DNA of 64,000 bases from Bog-473 sp963755495 (GTDB taxonomy: Bacteria; Actinomycetota; Acidimicrobiia; Acidimicrobiales; RAAP-2): assembly GCA_963755495.1 (NCBI GenBank), contig CAVWJS010000006.1, positions 1,054,001 to 1,118,000 on the forward strand, given 5' to 3'. The position numbers and the translations under genes are program-made. The notes under the pieces were generated by a model. It did not search any database. It had not been told where the DNA came from and saw only the letters and a list, made by a program, of their open reading frames with translations. Of this stretch, positions 55,095-63,498 are shown piece by piece. Positions within the stretch are counted from its first letter, which is position 1, and each line of letters starts with the position of its first letter.

Positions 55095-56057
55095 CTACGC
55101 ACGGAGCGCCGGCAGCAGCTCCTTTTCCGCCCAGGCGATGAAGGGAAGCTGGTCCGAGCCTCCGATCTGGACCAGCGCGACGTGGGTGAACCCGGCGTCT
55201 GTGAACTTTTGCACGGCCGCCACGAATTCGGCTACGTCCGAGCCGCAGGGAATGGAGCTCGCGACGTCCTCAGGTCGCACGTACTTTGACGCGTCATCGA
55301 AAGCCTGCGTGCCGGGCAACTCCGCATTCACCTTCCAGCTGCCTCCGAACCATTTGAACAAGCGGTGCGCGCACGCCACCGCGGCGCCGCGATCCTCATC
55401 GAAACAGACCGGGACTTGCCCCACTCGGGGCTTACCGCGGCCTCCACCCTCATCGAACATCGAACCGAGGATCGCCTCGGGCTCTACGGCGATCATGACA
55501 TCGGCGTAACGACCGGCCAGCTGGCAAGACTGCCTCCCAGAGACGGCGATGCCGATCGGTGTCCGTACCTCGGGCCGGTCCCACAGCTTGGCCGAATCGA
55601 CCTGAAAATAGCTTCCCTTGAAGTTGACATAGCCCCCATCGAAGAGGGCACTGATGATCTCGACCGCCTCTTCCAGCATGGCGTGGCGCACGTTGACCGG
55701 TGGCCAGCCACCCCCGGTCACGTGTTCGTTCAGGTTCTCGCCGGCCCCGAGACCCAGGGTGAACCTCCCGTCGGACAGCAGGCTCATGGTGGCCGCTTTC
55801 TGCGCCACGACGGCCGGGTGATAACGCTTGATCGGGCACGTGACGTAGGTCATCAACCCGATGTCCTCGGTCGCCTGTGCCGCAGCCCCGAGCACGGACC
55901 ACGCGTACGGAGAGTGACCCATTGTCTCGAGCCACGGAAAGAAATGATCGGAAATGACGGCAAACTCGAAACCGGCCAGCTCGGCCGCTTGGACGTCGCG
56001 CACGAGATCTTTGGGTCCCGACTGCTCACACATCATGGTGTAGCCAATCGTCGTCAT
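55095..56057 (-). CDS. F420-dependent LLM oxidoreductase (TIGR03557/Fgd-like)
   Basis: The 320-residue protein starts MTTIGYTMMCEQSGPKDLV and has ISDHFFPWLETMGHSPYAW, RYHPAVVAQKAATMSLLSDG and the GLGAGENLNEHVTG glycine loop of Fgd and relatives. It probably oxidises a sugar phosphate or alcohol with F420. It follows a 74-residue gene with an ATGA overlap at 56054-56057, so both are one transcription unit. Confidence 0.92.
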   Translation of the reverse strand: MTTIGYTMMCEQSGPKDLVRDVQAAELAGFEFAVISDHFFPWLETMGHSPYAWSVLGAAAQATEDIGLMTYVTCPIKRYHPAVVAQKAATMSLLSDGRFTLGLGAGENLNEHVTGGGWPPVNVRHAMLEEAVEIISALFDGGYVNFKGSYFQVDSAKLWDRPEVRTPIGIAVSGRQSCQLAGRYADVMIAVEPEAILGSMFDEGGGRGKPRVGQVPVCFDEDRGAAVACAHRLFKWFGGSWKVNAELPGTQAFDDASKYVRPEDVASSIPCGSDVAEFVAAVQKFTDAGFTHVALVQIGGSDQLPFIAWAEKELLPALRA

Positions 56058-56278
56058 GCGCTCCTCTTTGCCCCCGAGTTACGGCTGGGTGATCCAATCG
56101 CGGCTGCGCTGTGGCGCTGTGCCCGCGCCGCCAGAAGCTCGGTATTCTGACCCTCGCATTCCCGCGCCCGGGAGATTGCCGCGGTCAACTCCTCCTGCGA
56201 GGTCAGGATACGGACGTTCCCGGTCTGGCTCGGATACTCAGAATCGGTGCATGTCTTCGAATCGGCGAAGGTCTTCAT
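56054..56278 (-). CDS. Small protein paralogous to that at 49271-49486
   Basis: From the ATG at 56278 (MKTFADSKTCTDSEYPSQT; GGAGAGGAC ribosome site) it encodes 74 residues. The core VRILTSQEELTAAISRAREC and LLAARAQRHSAAA parallels the 49271-49486 protein. Its stop overlaps the start of the F420 oxidoreductase, so the two are coupled; a partner role is possible. Confidence 0.7.
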   Translation of the reverse strand: MKTFADSKTCTDSEYPSQTGNVRILTSQEELTAAISRARECEGQNTELLAARAQRHSAAAIGSPSRNSGAKRSA

Positions 56279-56460
56279 GTCACGTCCTCTCCTCGACGCC
56301 TCTCCACGACAGTAAACGACCGCGAATGCGGTCCAGTGTGGTATTTCCATTTCCGCCTTATTGAAACCCGACTCGGATCGGTCTCCTCCCCACCTTGAAG
56401 GACCACTTCCACGCCAGGCACGGTTTACGAAGTCGTCCGTCGGGTACGAACTGACCCGTT

Positions 56461-57496
56461 ATGCCACCTCGCCTGCCTGCCCCGCGAGGGCCAGTCACTG
56501 ACATGCTCTGCCGCGCAACTGAGAGCGAAGCCGCGCCGTATTTTCGACTTGGCCTCCGCCGGTGGCGGCGACCTGCTCGACGGCCTCGGAAGCGAAGACC
56601 TCCAGCTTGCTCTGCACCTTTGTTACGGACTGCATTACGACGGCTTCGAAGGAGTGGACGACGAGTGGGAGTGGGAACCCTCGCTACTGGCCCTTCGAGC
56701 GAAGTTGGAGCGACGATTTCTCCTGGGGTTCACCATGCTCGCTGGGCCGCCGGCCGACGAAGACGCCGCGCGCTATGTCCCGAGCGTCGTCCATCGCGTG
56801 CGTCAGCTTCTCTCAGCACAGGGACCGTCCCTCTCTGCTTACTTGTCCCAACAAGGTGGAATCGACGAGATGCGGGAATTCGTCATCCATCGCAGTATCT
56901 ACCAACGCAAGGAGGCCGATCCTCACACCTGGGCCATCCCCAGGCTGCGGGGGCGGGCCAAGTCTGCGTTGGTCACCTTGCAGTCGGACGAGTACGGGGG
57001 CGGAAGGGCGGGCGCCACTCATGCCGAGCTCTTCGCCGAGACCATGGCCGCGTTGGACCTCGACCCCACACCGGGGGCGTACATCGATTGGATCCCAGCT
57101 ACCACCCTCGCCACCGACAACCTCGTTTCCTTCTTCGGGCTGCATCGCCGATGGAGGGGTGCCCTGGTCGGGCACCTGGCCGCCTTCGAGATGACGTCGG
57201 TCATTCCCATGGGCCGTTATGCCGCGACTCTTCGCAAGATCCTCGGCACCGATGCCGGAGCCGCTTTCTACGACGTCCACGTCGAAGCTGACGTACGCCA
57301 TGCGCAGATCGCCGTCGACGACCTCATCGACGGCCTGGGTGTGACTGATGAATCTGCGTTGCAGAATGTCGCCTTCGGCGTGGCCGCACTCATGGCCGTC
57401 GAGGGCCGGTTCACTGCCCACCTTTTGGGCAGTTGGGCCTGTAGAAGATCATCCCTCAACATTGCGGAATCATCCCGATCAGCGGTGTCGGCGTGA
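56461..57496 (+). CDS. Iron-containing redox enzyme family protein (frameshift near 56540)
   Basis: The heme-oxygenase-like iron protein has EDLQLALHLCYGLHYDGFEG, HAELFAETMAALDLDPTPGA, RWRGALVGHLAAFEMTS and YDVHVEADVRHAQIA, with the Glu and His pattern expected of the di-iron helices. The frame from 56549 lacks a natural N-terminus; the frame from 56461 supplies the usual opening LPAPRGPVTDMLCRA. A one-base gain near 56540 joins them into about 344 residues. It is predicted to be a di-iron oxidase or desaturase-like enzyme with unknown substrate. Confidence 0.85.
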
Positions 57497-57658
57497 ATGC
57501 GGCCCCCTCCTTCCTGCAACCCCCGAGGCAGACGCGACAGCGTACGGACGTCGCAACGCTGGAGGCGTACACCGAGGTCAAGGCAGTCTGCGCGCAGCAC
57601 TGAGGACTGCACCCCGGGATACGGTCGGCCTTAGGAGTTGAGCGGAGCGACGGAGGGT

Positions 57659-57670
57659 GTAGTGCACTAC
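57659..57670. promoter_or_regulatory. Perfect 12-bp palindrome upstream of membrane gene
   Basis: GTAGTGCACTAC, about 59 bases upstream of the start at 57729. It could be an operator; no regulator is adjacent. Confidence 0.25.
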
Positions 57671-57728
57671 TGACGAGGGAAAACCAACCCCCTGTCGGCT
57701 CGTCCGCTGGTGGGTCAGACTGACGACC

Positions 57729-58304
57729 GTGACCACGAGCGCACCCCAGCCGACCATCCTTCGTCCGTGGTCGGTTCTCGCCGCGGCGTGCACAGCGGCC
57801 CATCACATCTTCGAGTTGTCAAATGGGGTGGGACTCGTCTTGCAGCCTGAACTGGGACTCCCAGGATCCATCGCGCTCTGGGGGGCCCAAATTCCGGCAT
57901 GGGCCTTTATGGCGGCCCGGGGAGACAAACGGTGGGACGGCGTCCTGGCCTTCGCCTGTGGCGCCTCCGTCGCCGGGGCGTCTGTCCATTTCATGATCTG
58001 GCCCTGGCGGCGAAGCCCCCTTGGCGTGCCCTTGTTGACCGAGGCCGAAGGGCTCAAGTCGTCCCGTCTTCCTGCGTACAACACGCTCCTCTACGCGTGG
58101 GGTGTCGCCTCCACCTTGTCGATCATGCGCGAAATCTCCCCACCAAAGCGCCGATGGGCTCTGGCAGGTCTGGCGACCTTGCCGCTTCTGCGCAAGTCGG
58201 CTCGACATCACTTCTCCTGGATATCCGCACAGGCCGTTGCGAATCCGGCCTGGTGGAACCGAGGCGTCGAGTGCAACGAAGCGAATGGTGAATCGGCGAC
58301 GTAA
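57729..58304 (+). CDS. Hypothetical membrane protein
   Basis: The 191-residue protein has about four hydrophobic segments (LRPWSVLAAACTAAHHI, LVLQPELGLPGSIALWGAQ, GVLAFACGASVAGASVHFMI, NTLLYAWGVASTLSIM). The opening AAACTAAHHIFELSNGVGLV includes two adjacent His residues near a membrane boundary, possibly for metal or quinone binding. No family was recognised. It lies between the iron-redox gene and a methyltransferase on the same strand. Confidence 0.75.
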   Translation: MTTSAPQPTILRPWSVLAAACTAAHHIFELSNGVGLVLQPELGLPGSIALWGAQIPAWAFMAARGDKRWDGVLAFACGASVAGASVHFMIWPWRRSPLGVPLLTEAEGLKSSRLPAYNTLLYAWGVASTLSIMREISPPKRRWALAGLATLPLLRKSARHHFSWISAQAVANPAWWNRGVECNEANGESAT

Positions 58305-58370
58305 TCCAGCCCCTGGTGGCAACGCGAACCTGACCTGTCTGCGCGGACTGGGTGTCAGTGAGGGGCCAAC

Positions 58371-59138
58371 ATGAGCAGTCGGACGTGTGTGCTAAATGAC
58401 TCTCCCCTCGTAACGTCGTTCGCGCGAGTACGGAAGAGCATGCGAGTGGCCTGGTACTTCGCCCAATCGGTCGACGGAGTTCCACGGCGGATGGTCGTCG
58501 TAAGCCGCTGGGCCGGAGGCAAGGTAAGGGAACGAATCCTCGATGGCTACTACAACTACTGCTGGGGGCTCGACACGAAGGGGCCGGACTTCGACCACGA
58601 TTTCGACGGAACTTCGGATTTTGTCGGGTACGTGCCCACGCCCTGGCAGCTCCTGCACCGACTCTTCCCACCGGGAAGGCTCCGACGGGAGGACGTACTG
58701 CTCGAATACGGTTCTGGAAAAGGACGGGTGGCGGTATGGACGGCTTCACGCTTTCCGGTGCGGCGGGTCCTCGGCGTCGATCACAACGACGCCTCCACCG
58801 TGGCGGCGAGGCGCAACCTCGTAACTTGGCGCGGCCCGCGACGTTGCCGGGACATTGTGTTCATCTGTAGTGATGCCAGGGAGTTCGAAGTTCCCGACGA
58901 CGTGTCCGTCATCTACTTCTACAACCCGTTCCTCGGACAGACGTTCGTGCACGTGCTCGCCAACATTCGCGCCTCGCTCACGCGACGCCCCCGGAGGCTG
59001 ACGATCATCTATCTCGTCCCCTTCATGCATGATGCGCTCGTCGATGCCGGATTCACCGTGCTGGCGTCGGAAGAGGACCTTTACTACCCGTGGACGATCT
59101 ACGTGAGTGAGGGGGACTTTTCTTCGCCTGGACCCTGA
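58371..59138 (+). CDS. Class I SAM-dependent methyltransferase (DOT1-like arrangement)
   Basis: The 255-residue protein has the motif LLEYGSGKGRVAVWTA for SAM, preceded by FVGYVPTPWQLLHRLFP and followed by acidic and hydrophobic strands (VLGVDHNDAST; VSVIYFYNPFLGQ). The YVPTPWxxL plus GSGKGR pattern fits a group annotated as SAM methyltransferases. Substrate unknown. The 3' end overlaps the convergent zwf gene by 40 bases. Confidence 0.88.
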   Translation: MSSRTCVLNDSPLVTSFARVRKSMRVAWYFAQSVDGVPRRMVVVSRWAGGKVRERILDGYYNYCWGLDTKGPDFDHDFDGTSDFVGYVPTPWQLLHRLFPPGRLRREDVLLEYGSGKGRVAVWTASRFPVRRVLGVDHNDASTVAARRNLVTWRGPRRCRDIVFICSDAREFEVPDDVSVIYFYNPFLGQTFVHVLANIRASLTRRPRRLTIIYLVPFMHDALVDAGFTVLASEEDLYYPWTIYVSEGDFSSPGP

Positions 59139-60538
59139 AGCTGCCAGAAACCGGGCTTGGCCAACTCGGTGGCTTCCGGCGGACCCCACGACCCCTTCGG
59201 GTAGATGATCGGCTCGGGCTTGTCCCCGAGAATGGCGGCCGCCACTTTCCACACGTGGGCTAGCCCGTCGGGTCGGGTGAACAGCGAGCGATCGCCGATC
59301 AAGACGTCATAGAGCAGGCGCGAGTAGGCGGGTAGGGACTTGGTGTGAAATCCCGTTCCTAGCGGAATGGTGACGGTTGACGTGCCCAGGGTGAGGCTGG
59401 CGCCCGGCTCCTTCGCGACGAGAGCAAGCTGGATCTCCCCATCCCCGGAGAGTTCGAAGCTGAGGACACTCACAGACAGCGGCTGTCCGGGGAGACCCGG
59501 ATCGGGATCCTTGAACTGCACGCTCACCCGTTGATGGCTTTCGGCCAGGCACTTTCCCGTGCGCACCAAGAACGGAACTCCCTGCCATCGCTCGTTGTCG
59601 ACCCAAAGCTTTGCCGCCACGAACGTCTCCGTCCGAGAATCGTCGGGCACTCCTTCGATCTCCCGATAGCCCTCGTACTGGCCCACGACGACATCAGCGC
59701 GTGTGAGCGGTCGAAAGCAACCGATGACGTTCTCGCGCGCCTCACCCAGGCATTCGGGCTCGAGCGATTCAGGTGGTTCCATCGCAACCTCTGCGGCCAC
59801 CTGGAACAGGTGCGTCACCAGCATGTCAAGGATGGCGCCAGTGGCCTCGTAGAACTCTGCTCGCATCGCCACGTCGAGTGTCTCGGGTACATCGATCTGA
59901 ACGCTCTCGATGTGGTTGTTGTCCCAGGCCCCGGCGAACAGCCCGTTGGCGAACCGCAGTACGTGGATGTCCTGCGATGCCTCCTTCCCGAGGAAGTGGT
60001 CGATACGGTAGATCTGCGACTCGTCGAAGACCTCATGGGCGATGCGGTCCAGCTCGGCGAAGGACTTGGCCGAAGTGCCGAAAGGTTTCTCATAGACCAC
60101 CCGGGAGTTCTTGGCCAGGCCGTGGGCGCCGATGGCTTGGGTCAAGGGTCCGAACGCCACCGGTGGAACAGCCATGTAGTGGACGAGTTGCGGGTGGCCG
60201 CCCAGGTCGTGTTGTGCCTCTTCGAGCACGTCGAGCAGACACCCCGGGTCGTGTTCCTCGAATCCTCCGCCAGCGAAACGGATCCGGGAGCGCACCTCCT
60301 CCCAAGGACCTTCCGAGGGCTTAGGCCCGAATTCCTCCAGGCTGTCATGCACGCGCTGTTGGAAGTCCTCGTGGGAGACGTCGCCCCGGCCATTGGCCAC
60401 GAGGCGCCACTCCTCGGGGAGGAGGTTAGCTATGGCCAGACGGTAAAAGGCCGGTAGGACCAGGCGATGTGCCAGGTCACCGGTCCCGCCGTACAAGATG
60501 AAGACGGTGGGCTGGGGTTTGGGCACGTGAATGGTCAT
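59099..60538 (-). CDS. zwf: Glucose-6-phosphate dehydrogenase
   Basis: From the ATG at 60538 (MTIHVPKPQPTVFILYGGTG) the product has 479 residues with the NADP loop GGTGDLA, the catalytic site YRIDHFLGKE and the following SQDIHVLRFANGL. It oxidises glucose 6-phosphate to the lactone and feeds NADPH to the cell; some actinobacterial members use F420 enzymes in parallel. The open frame upstream to 60694 lacks homology. The gene end overlaps the methyltransferase on the other strand by 40 bases. Confidence 0.96.
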   Translation of the reverse strand: MTIHVPKPQPTVFILYGGTGDLAHRLVLPAFYRLAIANLLPEEWRLVANGRGDVSHEDFQQRVHDSLEEFGPKPSEGPWEEVRSRIRFAGGGFEEHDPGCLLDVLEEAQHDLGGHPQLVHYMAVPPVAFGPLTQAIGAHGLAKNSRVVYEKPFGTSAKSFAELDRIAHEVFDESQIYRIDHFLGKEASQDIHVLRFANGLFAGAWDNNHIESVQIDVPETLDVAMRAEFYEATGAILDMLVTHLFQVAAEVAMEPPESLEPECLGEARENVIGCFRPLTRADVVVGQYEGYREIEGVPDDSRTETFVAAKLWVDNERWQGVPFLVRTGKCLAESHQRVSVQFKDPDPGLPGQPLSVSVLSFELSGDGEIQLALVAKEPGASLTLGTSTVTIPLGTGFHTKSLPAYSRLLYDVLIGDRSLFTRPDGLAHVWKVAAAILGDKPEPIIYPKGSWGPPEATELAKPGFWQLQGPGEEKSPSLT

Positions 60539-60576
60539 AACAAGGAGGGTACCGGCGGACGTGACCAGTTGGTCAG

Positions 60577-62088
60577 CTATGCGGGGGCAGCAACCGGCTC
60601 GGATTCTCCGGGTTCGGCCAGTGTGGCGAGGTTGCCCTTCGGGAGCACCAGGCCAGTAATGACTGCGCCGGCCAAGAAGATGCCCGAAGACCAAAGAAAT
60701 GCCGTGGTGTAGCTATGGACGGCGGCCACTCTGACGTTCTCCGAGCTCGCCAACTTCCCGACCAGATACGCACTGGCTGCGCTGGCGGCCAACGTGTTCA
60801 AGAGTGCCGTGCCGATCGACCCTCCCACCTGTTGCGCGGTGTTGAGCGCGGCTGAACCGACGCCGGCATCGTGGGGCTGCAGTCCGAGCGTGCCGGTGCT
60901 GAAGGCGGGAGCGAGACTGAGTCCGAAGGCCACGCCAAGCAGGACCAGCCACGGCAGCACCTGGGTGTAATAGGAGCTGTGCACACTGACCATATGCAAC
61001 ATGAACATGGAGACCGCTCCTGCGAAGAGCCCGATCGGCACAATCACCTTCGGTCCGACCGTGGCCAGCAAGACCCGGGTGGACACCTGGGCCATACCAG
61101 CCAGGCCGAAGACGAGTGGGAGGAAGGCAACACCGGTCTTCACTGGACTGAAGCCGAGCGTGTTTTGCAGGTAATAGGTCAGGAAGAGAAAGACCCCGAA
61201 CACCCCCATGCTGGCAAAGAGCATGGTCAGAAGTGAGCCACCCCGCAGGCGGTTGCGTACGATGTGGAGTGGAAGCAGCGGATGGCGTCGGCGCGACTCC
61301 ACATACGCAAAGATCGTGAGCAGGACGACGCTCAGCACGAGGAAGCCGATCGTGAAGGGGTTTCTCCAAGCCGTGGTCTCGGCGTGGGAGAACCCATAGA
61401 CGAGCGAGAACAGCCCCCCGGACACCAAGAGCAGGCCCGGGATGTCGAGCGGGTCACGATCGGCCGCCTTGTCGTTCTTCAGCCACAGCAATGACCCCGC
61501 GGCGGCGATGGCCGCGAAAAAGAGGTTGACGAAGAGCGTCCAGCGCCATGAGGCGTACGAGGTCAAGAGCCCACCGAGGAGCAGCCCGATGGCTCCCCCG
61601 GCTCCGGCAATGCCCCCGTAGATGGCGAATGCCTTTCCTCGTTCCACCGGATCAGTGAAGGTGGTGGTCAAGAGGGCCAAGACGGAGGGTGCCAACACGG
61701 CCCCGAATGCCCCTTGGACGCTTCGAGCTGTCACGAGCATCGGGAAATTAAGAGAGGATCCACCCAGTGCCGAAGCGACAGCGAAACCGATCAAGCCGAT
61801 GAGGAGGGCCCGCTTTCGGCCGATGATGTCGCCGATCCGCCCTCCGAGCAGCAAGAGACTGCCGAAAGCGAGGGAATAACCCGTGACCACCCACTGGCGA
61901 TCGGCGTTGGAGAATTTGAGTGCGTGCTGCGCGGTGGGAAGCGCAATGTTGACGATCGTATTGTCCAGGATCACCATCAGTTGGGCCACGCCCAACACGG
62001 CGAGGATCCACCACCGTCGAGTGTGATTCGCATCGCGGTCAGATACCTGAGGTCGATCCTCGGGCAGGGTGCCCGATGGTGAGGTCAT
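60577..62088 (-). CDS. MFS transporter, DHA2 (14-helix) drug-efflux type
   Basis: The start at 62088 (MTSPSGTLPEDRPQVSDRDA) has the GGAGAAAG ribosome site; an ATG at 62100 adds four residues. The 503-residue protein begins LAVLGVAQLMVILDNTIVNI (motif D1), then GGRIGDIIGRKRALLIGLIG (motif A), and about 14 membrane helices, the DHA2/EmrB-QacA arrangement. It probably exports drugs or hydrophobic compounds by proton antiport. No TetR regulator is adjacent. Confidence 0.93.
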   Translation of the reverse strand: MTSPSGTLPEDRPQVSDRDANHTRRWWILAVLGVAQLMVILDNTIVNIALPTAQHALKFSNADRQWVVTGYSLAFGSLLLLGGRIGDIIGRKRALLIGLIGFAVASALGGSSLNFPMLVTARSVQGAFGAVLAPSVLALLTTTFTDPVERGKAFAIYGGIAGAGGAIGLLLGGLLTSYASWRWTLFVNLFFAAIAAAGSLLWLKNDKAADRDPLDIPGLLLVSGGLFSLVYGFSHAETTAWRNPFTIGFLVLSVVLLTIFAYVESRRRHPLLPLHIVRNRLRGGSLLTMLFASMGVFGVFLFLTYYLQNTLGFSPVKTGVAFLPLVFGLAGMAQVSTRVLLATVGPKVIVPIGLFAGAVSMFMLHMVSVHSSYYTQVLPWLVLLGVAFGLSLAPAFSTGTLGLQPHDAGVGSAALNTAQQVGGSIGTALLNTLAASAASAYLVGKLASSENVRVAAVHSYTTAFLWSSGIFLAGAVITGLVLPKGNLATLAEPGESEPVAAPA

Positions 62089-62100
62089 CGCTTTCTCCAT

Positions 62101-62470
62101 CGGACTGGGTGCCGCAACCGGGCGCTAAGGCGTCTCGGCCCGTACATATGGACTGCTCCAGCAGGCCACTTCAGGCTGGGCGGTCCGCCGCCGGTCGATT
62201 CGAGCTTTCCGCGCACCTGGCGAGATTCTATGACCGCCACGACCTCTTCCATCGCGCCTCGCGAAGATGCGCACGCCCACTGTGAGAATTAACGTGTTGG
62301 AACCATCCCGGCCTGCAAGTCCGCGCCCAACTGCAGAAGAACAAAGAGTGCAATCGCTGAAAAGAATTCACCACAGTTAGGTGGTAAAATGAAGCCGCGG
62401 TAGCCTTCGACCATTGAGGGTTTCTTGAGACAACCCGCGTCTCCCCTCACCTATTGGAGGCAACGACCAA
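62101..62470. other. Divergent control region upstream of desaturase
   Basis: About 370 bases between the MFS start and the leader ORF. It is AT-richer around 62290-62400 than its surroundings, as expected of a promoter. No clear boxes or gene were identified. Confidence 0.4.
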
Positions 62471-62536
62471 ATGATGGCGTGTCACCCCTTCCTTTTCCGT
62501 GATCGCTTTCTTCGGCCTCTTTCACGACCAGTATGA
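62471..62536 (+). CDS. Short leader ORF coupled to desaturase
   Basis: A 21-residue ORF (MMACHPFLFRDRFLRPLSRP then V) preceded by a GGAGG site, ending in a TGA that overlaps the desaturase start (ATGA at 62533-62536). The desaturase has no ribosome-binding site of its own, so translational coupling through this leader is plausible. Confidence 0.45.
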   Translation: MMACHPFLFRDRFLRPLSRPV

Positions 62537-63498
62537 CAACGACGTCGATCGAGGCCGAGAGAGACCCGTTATCGCCCTTGCCGCAATCGCCATTGTCAGC
62601 GAAATCGTCTGATAGCCCTGCCCAGCCCGGAAGCACGCTGCAGCGGATCATTACCGGCGTCCTCGTCGTGGGCCCGCTCGTAGGGGTGGTTTTTGCGATC
62701 ACCATGCTCTTTGGGCGGGGGCTCAGTTTGTTCGACTTAATCCTGGCCGTGTCGTTCTACGTCGTCGCAGGTCACGGGGTCACTGTGGGGTTTCACCGTC
62801 TGTTCACCCACCGCTCGTTCAAGGTCGGGCGCGCCCTGAAGATCCTTTTGGCAGTAGCCGGGTCAATGGCATTCGAAGGCTCGGTGAACAGTTGGGTGGC
62901 CAACCACAGACGCCATCATGCGTTCACCGACCAACGAGGTGACCCGCATTCGCCCTACCTGTCAGGCTCATCGTGGTCGCAACGCATCCGGGGGGGTCTT
63001 CACGCGCACGTCGGCTGGCTGTTCCAGGCACAGCCGACCGACGAGAGCCGATGGGCCGTCGACCTCACACGAGACCCTGACATGGTCATCATCAGCCGTT
63101 TGTTCCCGGTCCTTTGCGTGATTTCGCTGGGACTCCCTGCCTTAATCGGCTGGATGTTCACCGGCACCGGATCTGGCGCGCTGGAAGCCTTTCTCTGGGC
63201 GGGACTCGTGCGTGTTTTCGTTCTGCACCACAGCACGTTTGCCGTGAACTCCGTATGCCACATTTGGGGAAAGCGCCCGGACCCGACCAGAGCAGCTGAC
63301 CGCTCAACCAACTTTGCCCCGTTGGCCATCCTCTCAATGGGAGAGAGCTGGCACAACACGCACCACTCCAATCCCTCTATGGCGCGCTTCGGGCGTCAAC
63401 GCGGCGAATTGGACTCGAGCGCCCGGGTCATCCGCATACTGGAAGCAATGGGTTTGGCGCATAGCGTTCGATGGTCACCGGCCTTGCGACTGCGTTAG
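62533..63498 (+). CDS. Acyl-CoA/acyl-lipid desaturase
   Basis: The 321-residue membrane di-iron desaturase has the His boxes HRLFTH (88-93), HRRHH (125-129) and a C-terminal HNTHHS, with about four membrane segments between. It places a cis double bond in a fatty acyl chain (delta9-type family), which changes membrane fluidity and can be cold-controlled. Translation probably relies on the upstream leader ORF. The 3' end overlaps the convergent DUF6629 gene by 24 bases. Confidence 0.93.
   Translation: MTTTSIEAERDPLSPLPQSPLSAKSSDSPAQPGSTLQRIITGVLVVGPLVGVVFAITMLFGRGLSLFDLILAVSFYVVAGHGVTVGFHRLFTHRSFKVGRALKILLAVAGSMAFEGSVNSWVANHRRHHAFTDQRGDPHSPYLSGSSWSQRIRGGLHAHVGWLFQAQPTDESRWAVDLTRDPDMVIISRLFPVLCVISLGLPALIGWMFTGTGSGALEAFLWAGLVRVFVLHHSTFAVNSVCHIWGKRPDPTRAADRSTNFAPLAILSMGESWHNTHHSNPSMARFGRQRGELDSSARVIRILEAMGLAHSVRWSPALRLR

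Noticed and set aside
59531..60457. 308-residue plus-strand frame inside zwf
   Set aside because: Antisense shadow of the G6PDH gene.
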